A DNA stretch of 36,310 nt from a virus. The stretch covers positions 1 to 36,310 of the IMG/VR virus record IMGVR_UViG_3300008221_000015; one strand, written 5' to 3'. The notes beneath the pieces were generated by a model. It did not search any database. It saw only the letters and a program-made list of their open reading frames with translations, and had not been told where the DNA came from. The position numbers and the translations under genes were made by a program. Below, piece by piece: positions 7,419 through 14,908 of the stretch. Each line of letters opens with the position of its first letter. Within the stretch, counting starts at the first letter, position 1.

Positions 7419-9304
7419 TTTCTATACCTTCTTCCTTGCCAACCTTCAGCAGCCAGAGGCAGACCATCTGCCCATGCTGGCACTTCAGCCATAATATTTT
7501 CAAACTCTTTTACCCCACCACCTTCATGTAGGTGCGCGACTAACTCATCATGAACATGCATACATACTTTGTAGCCAGCAGCCTCGACACGTACCAAAGC
7601 CTCAGCCAGTAAATCTCTAGCAATGGCTTGGGTGATGTTTTCGGCAATCTTGCCGCCATATGTCGAAAGCCTTTCGACTTTATGTGTGTATGTATTCTCT
7701 CCCATATAGGTAATGGCTTTACCTTTACCCCACGGCTTGTCGATTGTTTTTATTTTTGCCAAGGGGAAACACATCAAGCGCCCCGAAGGTATCTTCATCC
7801 ACAGATGCCCATGGTGATATTGAAATATTGTTCGGCCAACTCTCATCTTATCGCCGGGATGCGTTATGGCTCTTTGCGCGGCGCGATCTAAATCGTACCA
7901 CCAGTTGACGATGTTTTGATTGGCGTCCCGCCACGCCGCAACAATCTTTTCAACCTGTGCATCTTGTAGCTTCACCCCATACCCACTTGCCATAGCATTA
8001 AATGCACCCTTGGCTCCTTGGTAGCCCAGTGCAAGAATAGCCACCTTACCCACTTGACGTTGATCTTTAGTGACCTCTTCATACTTGACACCATAGATGT
8101 CAGCGGCGGCGATCTTATATAAATCCCGACCCTCTATAAAAGCATCAATAACTTTATCTTCCCCAGCCAGCCACGCCAAAGCACGGGCCTCAATAGCGGA
8201 GAAGTCAGCGCACACAAGTTCTGCACCTTTATTAGCGGCGATCATTCCACGCAGACAGTCCGACACATCTTGCAAGCTCGACATATCGCCATCATCAATA
8301 CGCCGTTCGATCTCTTTTTGTGAACAGGTTGGGCGAGGAAAGTTTTGCGGCTGGACCCTACGGCCCGACCATCTGCCTGTGGACACCGCACCATAGAATT
8401 GAAAGATGCCGCGCATCATATTGTCGTCCATAGTGCCTATCTTAAAGGCGTCTAGCTTTCTAGTGGATGTCTTGGCAAAGTCGCGCCTCAATATAAGAGC
8501 CTCTAACACAACGCCTTCTTTGGTATCTATAGCGTCAATCAAAGATTCTTTAGCAACGGATGCTAAGTTGGCGAATCTCTTGAGGTTTACTAAGTCAGCG
8601 CAACTCGTGACTTGGCCGTTTGACACTCTTACCATCTCATTATTCAAACGGATGCGTTCTTGTTTGCACCAACCAATAAGGCCGTTGACTGAAGTTAGAT
8701 CAACAGGCACACCACGATTATTAATTTCTTGGTCAAGCACCCATAACGCCTGTTCTTTATCACTTAATGGCCTGAGTTTACCAGCCAGTTTGCGCTCAAC
8801 TTCGACATCTTGTTTGCAGTAATTATGTAGTTTTTCTAATCGCGCTGGAACATCCCACCAAGTAAGGGGGTTTACTTTGCGCGGCTTCGCCATACGTAAC
8901 ATGAGTGAGTAGCCCTGCTGATCTTTAGATATATCTAAACTCATGGCAGAAGCGCAGCGATCCAAACCAAGAGGCAAGCTCATAGCTCCAGCCATCATCA
9001 TGGTGCAGCGGCATTGTGATGCTTTTATTTTGGGCCAATTATATCGAGGGGCCATGATGTGATTCCAAATAGCCAACTCAAATGATGCGTTCCACGCACC
9101 TAGTAATCCCCCAGCCTCAACATGCTTACGTATATTTGCTGGCAAATCTTCACCCATGACCCATAGCTCAACAGGCTGGTCATCAAATGCGTATGCCATA
9201 CACCAAGCATCTGTGCTTGGGTCTTCCGCATATATATGAACGCCACGTTTTGGTAGGTCTACTTTACTGCGGGTCTCGAAATCTACTCTCAGCATTTCGG
9301 GCAT
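7415..9304 (-). CDS. Family-A DNA polymerase with 3'-5' exonuclease
   Basis: This is the replicative polymerase. The exonuclease domain shows VDFET (about 7-11), NASFELAIW and YCKQD as Exo I-III. The polymerase domain shows motif A DFSAIEAR (about 367-374), motif B RQVGKVAILALGYQGA and motif C MHVHDELV near the C-terminus. No 5'-nuclease domain is present, as usual for phage PolA of about 600 residues. The start at 9304 is preferred: GGAAG lies six bases before it, but touches the alternative ATG at 9310. A hairpin separates the gene from the SSB gene upstream. The gene order matches replication modules of several podo- and siphoviruses. Confidence 0.93.
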   Translation of the reverse strand: MPEMLRVDFETRSKVDLPKRGVHIYAEDPSTDAWCMAYAFDDQPVELWVMGEDLPANIRKHVEAGGLLGAWNASFELAIWNHIMAPRYNWPKIKASQCRCTMMMAGAMSLPLGLDRCASAMSLDISKDQQGYSLMLRMAKPRKVNPLTWWDVPARLEKLHNYCKQDVEVERKLAGKLRPLSDKEQALWVLDQEINNRGVPVDLTSVNGLIGWCKQERIRLNNEMVRVSNGQVTSCADLVNLKRFANLASVAKESLIDAIDTKEGVVLEALILRRDFAKTSTRKLDAFKIGTMDDNMMRGIFQFYGAVSTGRWSGRRVQPQNFPRPTCSQKEIERRIDDGDMSSLQDVSDCLRGMIAANKGAELVCADFSAIEARALAWLAGEDKVIDAFIEGRDLYKIAAADIYGVKYEEVTKDQRQVGKVAILALGYQGAKGAFNAMASGYGVKLQDAQVEKIVAAWRDANQNIVNWWYDLDRAAQRAITHPGDKMRVGRTIFQYHHGHLWMKIPSGRLMCFPLAKIKTIDKPWGKGKAITYMGENTYTHKVERLSTYGGKIAENITQAIARDLLAEALVRVEAAGYKVCMHVHDELVAHLHEGGGVKEFENIMAEVPAWADGLPLAAEGWQGRRYRK

Positions 9305-9330
9305 AAGCATCTTCCATAATAGATAGAAAT

Positions 9331-9356
9331 AAGGGGAGGCGGATATGCCTCCCCTT
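9331..9356 (-). terminator. Hairpin with U-rich tail between SSB and polymerase genes
   Basis: A perfect 10-bp stem (AAGGGGAGGC at 9331-9340 with its complement at 9347-9356) and 6-base loop lies between the SSB stop and the polymerase start. On the minus strand it is followed by TTATTTCTATC. It is a likely partial terminator that would give more SSB than polymerase mRNA. The stem core matches the hairpin at 2339-2360. Confidence 0.55.
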
Positions 9357-9367
9357 CAGTCTTAGTT

Positions 9368-9982
9368 CTAGATGAAGTCGTCGTCGTCGTTGTCATCCGC
9401 ATTAATGGGAACGACATTAGTAATATCTTCCGCTTCAGCGCTATCCTCTTCATCATCAAAATCTGAGTTCGGATCAGTTGACCCGCCACCCAAAGCATCC
9501 CCGGCTTTAACGAGTAGAACATTGCCCATGTAGAAAGTGACACCTGAGTTGCCGTCAACTTTAAAACCTTTGGCAGCCAGCATAACTTTTACATAGTCCC
9601 CGGACTTAATCTCATCAGCTTCTACTTTATGCATGACACCGCCGACTTTGCGGACAACTTTCGGGGCTGTGCCATAAGTCGATACATTTATATATTGACC
9701 ACCTTCCTCATGGCCGTCCTTACCATCTTGGTCTTCACCATCGCGGAAGGGCCAACCTGAGCCTTTAGCAAGTTTCTTCTTCTTTACACCTGAAGGCATT
9801 TTTGCTTCAGAGCCGTAGAAGTCCATAGCTGCGTCCCATGCGGCATCTTCAAGGGCTTCAAGGTCTTCACCCGGAGCGAAGATCAACATTGCAGAGTACT
9901 TATCTTTGCCATTGTTGGCCTTCTCAGGAGTGTGAAGTCTGGCATAACTTAACCTTGCCAGTGGCGTTTTGACTTGAGACAT
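9368..9982 (-). CDS. Single-stranded DNA-binding protein (DUF2815, T7 gp2.5-like)
   Basis: The 204-residue protein has the OB-fold layout of DUF2815: an N-terminal segment (TPLARLSYARLHTPEK), Lys/Gly-rich middle strands, and a final strand before a long acidic tail ending DDNDDDDFI. Acidic tails with a terminal aromatic residue recruit replication partners in phage SSBs. AAAAGGAAG precedes the ATG. It follows the DUF2800 nuclease gene by 24 bases. A hairpin after its stop may limit downstream transcription, fitting the high SSB amounts a phage needs. Confidence 0.88.
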   Translation of the reverse strand: MSQVKTPLARLSYARLHTPEKANNGKDKYSAMLIFAPGEDLEALEDAAWDAAMDFYGSEAKMPSGVKKKKLAKGSGWPFRDGEDQDGKDGHEEGGQYINVSTYGTAPKVVRKVGGVMHKVEADEIKSGDYVKVMLAAKGFKVDGNSGVTFYMGNVLLVKAGDALGGGSTDPNSDFDDEEDSAEAEDITNVVPINADDNDDDDFI

Positions 9983-10006
9983 ACTTGTCTTCCTTTTCAG
10001 TCTTGG

Positions 10007-11164
10007 TTAATCGTCAGCAAAATCGCTGACTGTACCTGCGGACACTTCATCAGCAGGGTCACTGTCCGGCACCATCTTGTAGCCGGAACTCTCGGAAACC
10101 ACCAGTTCAGCCATCTCAGCGCGCTGATCCTTGGTGAGTAATTTCTCCATTTGAGCTGGCGATAATAAAACAGGTTCTTTAAACATGTCATCGTCATCTA
10201 AGCCAAGCTCAACTAATCCTCTTATTGTAATGGCAGGGTCTGTCCACTTACGAACGGGACGCTTATCTACCAATTTGTATCCGCTCACAGGTTCGCCAGC
10301 CTCAAGCATACTTCTGGCTTTGCTTTCTATGGCATTGAGATATGTTTTTATAATAGGCGACCATCTCAAAACTTCAGCAAGAGCGTTGTCCCCCATGATC
10401 GATACATTTGGCAATTCAAGATTGCCTTCTTCATCAAAATCTACCATCGCCTTTTCAAGTGCCATACTCTCCAACTCTTTACAAGCCGACCTATGCTTAC
10501 ACCACTGGCATTGTTTCTCACCGGGGATGCGCGGAGCGTCTTCTGCTTCAGTCGCTATGGCTGCGGCTCTGAGTACTTTCGCCCAATCCTTTAAGTATTG
10601 GCGGGACACAGTCCAGCGTTTAACTGGGTCAGCTACACGAGGTTGGACGATGATCATCTCAATCTCTTCGACCTTCTTCTGCGGGTCCATTTCTAAGAGT
10701 GCGCCCAGTGCGTAATATAATAACTGTACGTTATCTTCTGCCTGAACTACTCCACGACCATACTTAAAATCATAGATATTAAGTTTAGTCTTAGTGCAAA
10801 GCGCCGCATCGTTGGTGCCAAATAACCCCGGATGGATTTTAGTAAGATCAACTTTCGTTTCTATATGTATCTTATTCGTCTTCATATAGTTTCGATCCTC
10901 CCGCACAACATCCAGATAAAGCTGGACGCCACGCGCCATCTCACCATCTACCTCAAAGGTCATGCCCTCGACCTTAATCTTCTTGCCAATAAATTTCTTA
11001 GCGTCTTGCCCGACACGTAAACATTTCTCAGCCAACTCATGGGCGGCTGTGCCTTGAGCGGCGTACTTGTTTGTGTCGCGAGGATAATCTTTTTCAGCAT
11101 TAACGCTGCCGGGGCAAGGCATCCATCTATGCGCTCCTGATGCGCCTTTGTTAGAGTGTTCCAT
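10007..11164 (-). CDS. DUF2800 PD-(D/E)XK nuclease (RecB/Cas4-like)
   Basis: The 385-residue protein shows the RecB-family nuclease core: GTAAHELAE (38-46), GTNDAAL with D119, YDFKYGRG with D132 and K134, and QLLYY (147-151). Three cysteines at 219, 222 and 228 (CQWCKHRSAC), with an N-terminal C17 (MPCPGS), could bind an iron-sulfur cluster as in AddB and Cas4. Family members are found beside SSB, PolA and SNF2 genes and are presumed to process DNA ends in replication or recombination. The start overlaps the SNF2 stop (TAATG). Confidence 0.87.
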   Translation of the reverse strand: MEHSNKGASGAHRWMPCPGSVNAEKDYPRDTNKYAAQGTAAHELAEKCLRVGQDAKKFIGKKIKVEGMTFEVDGEMARGVQLYLDVVREDRNYMKTNKIHIETKVDLTKIHPGLFGTNDAALCTKTKLNIYDFKYGRGVVQAEDNVQLLYYALGALLEMDPQKKVEEIEMIIVQPRVADPVKRWTVSRQYLKDWAKVLRAAAIATEAEDAPRIPGEKQCQWCKHRSACKELESMALEKAMVDFDEEGNLELPNVSIMGDNALAEVLRWSPIIKTYLNAIESKARSMLEAGEPVSGYKLVDKRPVRKWTDPAITIRGLVELGLDDDDMFKEPVLLSPAQMEKLLTKDQRAEMAELVVSESSGYKMVPDSDPADEVSAGTVSDFADD

Positions 11165-12459
11165 TATCTGCCTTCCATATGTTTAGTAAATAAATCCATC
11201 CATTCGGCTCGGCCTTCGACACGAGCCACAACCACATCATCCAACGTGTTGTCGCACACCAACGTGGTGATTGTGACCTCATGCTGCTGTCCTGTGCGCC
11301 ACAATCTTCCAATGGCCTGTTCTTTTTGGTCCCGTGACCAGACAGGATGGAAGAACAATGCATCATGCGAGACATTCTGGAGGCCGTCCACACCGTGAGA
11401 TAAACTGCTGATCTGGGCGATAAGAACTTCACCCTTACCGCTGATGAAGTCATCAATATTAGCCGACAACTGTTTACGAAATACCTGATTTAGGCGCGCA
11501 CCTTGCTCCACATATTCGTAGAAGATTACACAGGGCCGCTTACGCGCTAACCACCAATCCACCGCCACATCAATACGTGCGCCATCATACTTAAGCACGG
11601 CCTTGGCCTCGTTGTAGACAAACCCACTGGAAAGCTGACGGAGCTTGCCATCGCGGACGGCTGCGTTAACTGCGGCGACATCACCCACAAGCATGTGCTT
11701 CTTCATCTTTTTGTACGCGACACGGGTTGCGTCTGGCATATCAAACCGAATGAACTCTTCTGTGAGCTTAGGCAGGTCTGCTTCTTTGGTATCCCCAACC
11801 ATGTGAACCAGCTTCGTGATCTGGCTCAGTATGAGAGCGGAGGAGCCTTCTTTGAGGGTCCAGTTGTAGCCCATGTAATCTGAATAGAAATACTTGTTGA
11901 GGTAGTTGTTCTTGTTGGTGCCAAAGGCTTTGCCCTTATCGACACGCCGACACATAGTGAATAGCTTCTCGAAGTCTTGGCTGACGGGGGTGGCGCTCAT
12001 ACCGACACGCCAGATAAAGCAGTCGCCGCGCACCTTGGTGTTCAGACCCTTGGTCTGTCGGCCAGCGGCCTTTGATAGCTCATCAATAATGATGCCGTCA
12101 GCGTAGTGATCTTGGTTGAGCAGCCACTCTAGGTTGTTGAGGGATACCACAATAACACCAATGAATGGCAGGTCTAACTTGGCAGAACGTATCTCTGGTT
12201 CACCCGTTAAGTCTTTTACGATCAGCCCCTTCAAATGCGGCCACTTCGCCACTTCCTTGGGCCACACGCTGACCACCTTGGCTGGACACGCCACGATGAC
12301 GCGCTTCAGCTTTCCCGCTGCAAGTATTCTCTGGATAGCACTCAAACAAATGACTGTCTTGCCAGCGCCTGTGGGGGCTACCAATAGAGTTGTCTTACGA
12401 GTACTTAGGCGCTCAATGGCCTCAACCTGTTCGGGTTTTAACGATTTCTCGGATAACAT
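11164..12459 (-). CDS. SNF2-family DNA helicase/translocase
   Basis: The 431-residue superfamily 2 ATPase has Walker A APTGAGKT (about 28-35), a DEAH-type box written DELS (126-129), SATP (155-158) and a motif VI AIGRLWRTGQ near the C-terminus. Family members translocate on double-stranded DNA; phage versions of this size are short and lack extra domains. It lies between a VRR-NUC nuclease (38-base overlap upstream) and DUF2800, a conserved trio that probably acts on branched or broken DNA during replication. Confidence 0.92.
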   Translation of the reverse strand: MLSEKSLKPEQVEAIERLSTRKTTLLVAPTGAGKTVICLSAIQRILAAGKLKRVIVACPAKVVSVWPKEVAKWPHLKGLIVKDLTGEPEIRSAKLDLPFIGVIVVSLNNLEWLLNQDHYADGIIIDELSKAAGRQTKGLNTKVRGDCFIWRVGMSATPVSQDFEKLFTMCRRVDKGKAFGTNKNNYLNKYFYSDYMGYNWTLKEGSSALILSQITKLVHMVGDTKEADLPKLTEEFIRFDMPDATRVAYKKMKKHMLVGDVAAVNAAVRDGKLRQLSSGFVYNEAKAVLKYDGARIDVAVDWWLARKRPCVIFYEYVEQGARLNQVFRKQLSANIDDFISGKGEVLIAQISSLSHGVDGLQNVSHDALFFHPVWSRDQKEQAIGRLWRTGQQHEVTITTLVCDNTLDDVVVARVEGRAEWMDLFTKHMEGR

Positions 12460-12715
12460 TATCTATCTGATCCTTGTTGTCCACTACGTGGACCTCTATT
12501 CCGACTTGTTTGAACTTGGCAATCTGTCTAGCTTGTAATGCGCTTAATCGTCCCTTCTTGTTCGGGTTCTTTAGTTCAACGAGAACTACTCGACCCCCGT
12601 AGGCTATCATAACATCTGGGCAACCTCGTTGCCCCTCAAACTTAATCTTTCTCCAGAGAATACCTTCTTTAGTGCAAGCACTTTTGAAGTATCTCTGAAG
12701 CGACCCTTCAGTCAC
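12422..12715 (-). CDS. VRR-NUC nuclease
   Basis: The 97-residue protein is a minimal PD-(D/E)XK nuclease of the VRR-NUC family: GCPDVMI with D34, VLVELKNP with E47 and K49, and a helix with Q61 (LSALQARQ). Stand-alone phage versions cut branched DNA and commonly sit next to SNF2 genes, as here. Its start lies within the end of the HTH gene, and its end overlaps the SNF2 start by 38 bases, which implies coupling. Confidence 0.92.
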   Translation of the reverse strand: MTEGSLQRYFKSACTKEGILWRKIKFEGQRGCPDVMIAYGGRVVLVELKNPNKKGRLSALQARQIAKFKQVGIEVHVVDNKDQIDNVIREIVKTRTG

Positions 12716-12923
12716 CTAGAGGCAGCTTTTGCTGTCCCCTCATCTTTAACGCATATGAAAATATACGGTCCAACGTCACATCTGTAACCTTGGTTTCAGG
12801 GTCTAATAATTTGCTGTAAAAGTTAGGATTATTAAATAAGTCTCGACCTATTCTACTGGGCGAGATGTCAAACTCTTTCATGAGGCTATCCATCTCTTCG
12901 ATAGCGGCGGCTTTAATACCCAT
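12708..12923 (-). CDS. Small helix-turn-helix protein, first gene of the replication operon
   Basis: The 71-residue protein has a helical pattern, MDSLMKEFDISPSRIGRDLF followed by NNPNFYSKLLD and VTLDRIFSYALKMR. It resembles small HTH proteins, common in alphaproteobacteria and their phages, that read SPTRLGREA-GDPNFV-L-G-SLRT-DRV. AAGGA lies nine bases before the ATG. As the promoter-proximal gene next to a palindrome at 12955-12967, it is a candidate for an autoregulator of the divergent promoters. Binding is inferred, not shown. Confidence 0.65.
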   Translation of the reverse strand: MGIKAAAIEEMDSLMKEFDISPSRIGRDLFNNPNFYSKLLDPETKVTDVTLDRIFSYALKMRGQQKLPLGD

Positions 12924-12935
12924 TAATTCTTATCC

Positions 12936-12963
12936 TTGACTTCCGAAGTGTGGGGTGTAACAT
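12936..12963 (+). promoter_or_regulatory. Putative plus-strand promoter for the nucleotide-metabolism genes
   Basis: TTGACT (12936-12941) and TAACAT (12958-12963) are spaced by 16 bases, a good sigma70-like pair. It would start transcription near 12970, about 30 bases before the ATG at 12999. The TTG of the -35 box could be misread as a start codon. Confidence 0.45.
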
Positions 12964-12967
12964 ACAC
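12955..12967. promoter_or_regulatory. Palindromic operator candidate GTGTA-ACA-TACAC
   Basis: A perfect 5-bp inverted repeat with a 3-base spacer covers the -10 box of the plus-strand promoter. It also covers TATGTT, a possible minus-strand -10 (12959-12964), whose weak -35 (TTGTGC, 12982-12987) is 17 bases away. A protein bound here would control both operons. Confidence 0.4.
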
Positions 12968-12998
12968 GTCAAATTATAAAAGCACAATAGAGAAAATT

Positions 12999-13319
12999 AT
13001 GTCTAACCCTAAGAAGCAATATGGAGATGCAAAAGCCAGTTTAGGTTTGATACCCAAGGTTTCTATGGAGGCACAGGCCGCCGCCCACCAGTTAGGCGCA
13101 GATAAGTACGGGCCGTGGAACTGGCGGGACGATCCGGTGGAGGCTATGACTTATATCAACGCAATGTTGCGTCATATCCAAGAGTGGAAAGAGATCGAAG
13201 ACAATGATCCTGACACCACTAAATCTCATCTAGGTAATGTCATGGCATGTTGCGCTATAGTTTTAGACGCTCAAGATTTTGGTACGCTCATTGATGATAG
13301 ACCACGAAGGAAGGAGTAA
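12999..13319 (+). CDS. dATP/dGTP diphosphohydrolase-like protein (DUF5664)
   Basis: The 106-residue protein carries the family signature GADKYGPWNWRDDP, then a helix with LRHIQEWKEIEDNDPDT and HLGNVMACCAIVLD, as in DUF5664. Relatives hydrolyse dATP or dGTP, and one group (MazZ) supplies dGMP for 2-aminoadenine synthesis in Z-genome phages. The start is the ATG at 12999; the in-frame upstream TTG at 12936 belongs to the promoter. It heads a plus-strand cluster of small genes. A role in shaping the nucleotide pool is likely, but a modified genome is not shown because no PurZ-like gene is in the window. Confidence 0.8.
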   Translation: MSNPKKQYGDAKASLGLIPKVSMEAQAAAHQLGADKYGPWNWRDDPVEAMTYINAMLRHIQEWKEIEDNDPDTTKSHLGNVMACCAIVLDAQDFGTLIDDRPRRKE

Positions 13320-13320
13320 A

Positions 13321-13479
13321 ATGAGTGATGTTGCTCAAGCAATGGTGAAGGCTTTACAAATAGAAAACCAGCGGTTGCGTACCGCTTTAGAAGAAATCCG
13401 CGACATCGCCGCTATATCTGAAGGTGTTGAGTTCTACGCAATGCTGGCTGAAAGGGCTTTGAAGGATGCTCAAAGCTGA
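13321..13479 (+). CDS. Small coiled-coil phage protein (52 aa)
   Basis: The ATG at 13321 has AAGGAG four bases upstream, so it is preferred over an in-frame upstream GTG at 13279. The protein is one long amphipathic helix (VKALQIENQRLRTALEEIRD), suggesting a coiled-coil dimer, with a short C-terminal helix. I do not recognise a specific function. Its end overlaps the next gene by 14 bases. Confidence 0.65.
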   Translation: MSDVAQAMVKALQIENQRLRTALEEIRDIAAISEGVEFYAMLAERALKDAQS

Positions 13480-13699
13480 CGGTCTGGACAATGCTATAAT
13501 CGGCGTTGGATCACGCTGCGGCCAGAAAGACCTGCTCGTTTATGATGTTGGTAAGATCATTGAAATCTTGATGGAACGGGACGCCATGACATATGATGAT
13601 GCCGAAGAGTTCTTTGAGTTTAACATCGGCGGCGGGTGGCACGGTGAAGAGACGCCGATCTGGATGAGGCCGTATGATATAGAAGAAGGAGACGGATGA
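13466..13699 (+). CDS. Conserved phage hypothetical protein (77 aa)
   Basis: The sequence pattern (MLKADGLDNAIIGVGSRCGQ, VYDVGKIIEILMERD, MTYDDAEEFFEFNIGG and W-GE-TP) matches a small protein family seen in many tailed phages from memory. Its function is unknown. It overlaps its upstream neighbour by 14 bases and its downstream neighbour by four. Confidence 0.75.
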   Translation: MLKADGLDNAIIGVGSRCGQKDLLVYDVGKIIEILMERDAMTYDDAEEFFEFNIGGGWHGEETPIWMRPYDIEEGDG

Positions 13700-13920
13700 T
13701 GGATTTAATTTTGGTTTTTATGGTTTCAGTTGGCAGCTTATTCGGAGTTGATAACCAAGAATTTTTTGAGACTGTCGAAGAGCAAGTAGCACAAGGCGCT
13801 AAGTGGCATTACGTTGGGAAGTCTCCGTTGGACCCCGATGCAAAATCTATTCCGGCTCAAACGTGTGATGATGTCTGTGATGAACCATATATTTTATGGA
13901 AGCTTAAATTAAAGAGATGA
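13696..13920 (+). CDS. Hypothetical small protein with N-terminal hydrophobic segment (74 aa)
   Basis: The first 18 residues (MMDLILVFMVSVGSLFGV) are hydrophobic and could be a signal peptide or membrane anchor. There is no positive n-region before it. The rest is soluble with two close cysteines (TCDDVCDE). I do not recognise a family. The start overlaps the previous stop. Confidence 0.6.
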   Translation: MMDLILVFMVSVGSLFGVDNQEFFETVEEQVAQGAKWHYVGKSPLDPDAKSIPAQTCDDVCDEPYILWKLKLKR

Positions 13921-13926
13921 GACCAC

Positions 13927-14151
13927 ATGACGGAGATTAAATTTGTTACCTCTGAATACCACGATGGTCAGACCGCGTATCATCGCGGTCAGGCATTAAC
14001 ATCAAACCCATATCTACAGTCTGCAAAACATATCGGACAGTTGTGGTATTGGGATAGGGGGTTTCAAGACGCCTTAGCGGATGACATGAGGGCTATTAAG
14101 CAGATGATATTGTATGCTGCTGGGCCAATAGACAAGGAGACTATGAATTGA
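13927..14151 (+). CDS. RMF/CrpP-like small phage protein (74 aa)
   Basis: The core AYHRGQALTSNPYL followed by LWYWDRGFQDAL resembles the ribosome modulation factor / CrpP-like pattern (AY--G----NPY----W--G--DA). Host RMF dimerises ribosomes in stationary phase; similar small proteins occur in many phages, where the role is unclear. The match is by eye over about 40 residues. The stop overlaps the next TTG start. Confidence 0.5.
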   Translation: MTEIKFVTSEYHDGQTAYHRGQALTSNPYLQSAKHIGQLWYWDRGFQDALADDMRAIKQMILYAAGPIDKETMN

Positions 14152-14447
14152 AGTATGTAGATGCATTATTTGGCGAAATGAAAGACGCCTACACTGTGCT
14201 AAGAGGACAGACTTCTGTGCTTGATGCTAACGACACCGCTCTTGTTTTAACTGAGGACGATAGTCTTCAGTTGTTCTTGCCTGAAAACGGAGAAATATCT
14301 GATCGGGCATTAGCTTTGGTGGAGATATATAACTCCCTTTGTCGAGACAAAGCTGGGGTGATAACAGAGGTAGGCCACCCAATAGTTGAAAACATTCCTT
14401 ATGAAGGATTTACTCAACCTTTTATAGATAAGATGAAATCCAGATGA
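14148..14447 (+). CDS. Hypothetical phage protein (99 aa, TTG start)
   Basis: I do not recognise this protein. It begins with a TTG that overlaps the previous TGA (TTGA), a coupling junction, and ends in an ATGA overlap with the next gene. The sequence is soluble and acidic (TALVLTEDDSLQLFLPENGE). Confidence 0.6.
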   Translation: MKYVDALFGEMKDAYTVLRGQTSVLDANDTALVLTEDDSLQLFLPENGEISDRALALVEIYNSLCRDKAGVITEVGHPIVENIPYEGFTQPFIDKMKSR

Positions 14448-14728
14448 CTGATGGACTTGAATTAAAACCCGCTATGGTCTTCCAATATTCAAACGATCCC
14501 AAGGCCACATGTTATGCCAAGCTGATTATGCCAGATGGTAGGTTCAGTAACTTTGAAATAGATCGTGATATGGCGCACCTCATGATGATAGAGCTATTGC
14601 ACCACATGAAACGTCAAGAAGGAATTATTGCCAATGCCCCCGAAAACTTACCAACCGCGTCGCTACCCAGACCGCAAACAGGAGACGGCCAAGACCCCGC
14701 CAAAAACCTCAAAGAGCGCAGAACCTGA
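14444..14728 (+). CDS. Hypothetical phage protein (94 aa)
   Basis: I do not recognise this protein. Its first 70 residues look folded (beta strands followed by a His/Met-rich helix MAHLMMIELLHHMKR); the last 25 are Pro-rich and probably disordered. That tail overlaps the next gene in another frame for 95 bases. Confidence 0.6.
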   Translation: MTDGLELKPAMVFQYSNDPKATCYAKLIMPDGRFSNFEIDRDMAHLMMIELLHHMKRQEGIIANAPENLPTASLPRPQTGDGQDPAKNLKERRT

Positions 14729-14891
14729 GACTGCGCCAACATTGGCTGAAACGGAGTCGGGGTTTAGATTGGGAGTTGAAGCTGCATGTGAGCGTGTGGC
14801 GAAGAACTCTCGATTAGGCGTTAAGATGTCTACAGGTATGACGATGGGTGAAGATATCGCCAATCACATTCGTAAAGACCTGCTGGGTTAA
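14634..14891 (+). CDS. Hypothetical phage protein (85 aa), overlapping start
   Basis: The N-terminal 40 residues are Lys/Pro/Arg-rich and disordered, and are encoded within the end of the previous gene. The C-terminal 45 residues (GFRLGVEAACERVAKNSRLG, MGEDIANHIRKDLLG) look folded and resemble short phage proteins seen elsewhere. AAGGA lies upstream; a TTG at 14628 is an alternative start. It is the last gene of this cluster, converging on the late operon 17 bases later. Confidence 0.6.
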   Translation: MPPKTYQPRRYPDRKQETAKTPPKTSKSAEPETAPTLAETESGFRLGVEAACERVAKNSRLGVKMSTGMTMGEDIANHIRKDLLG

Positions 14892-14908
14892 CGTATTGAA
14901 TTGCGCGG

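Noticed and set aside
12936-12998. N-terminal extension of the DUF5664 protein from a TTG at 12936
   Set aside because: The TTG is part of a TTGACT -35 box, and the family's conserved sequence begins after the ATG at 12999.
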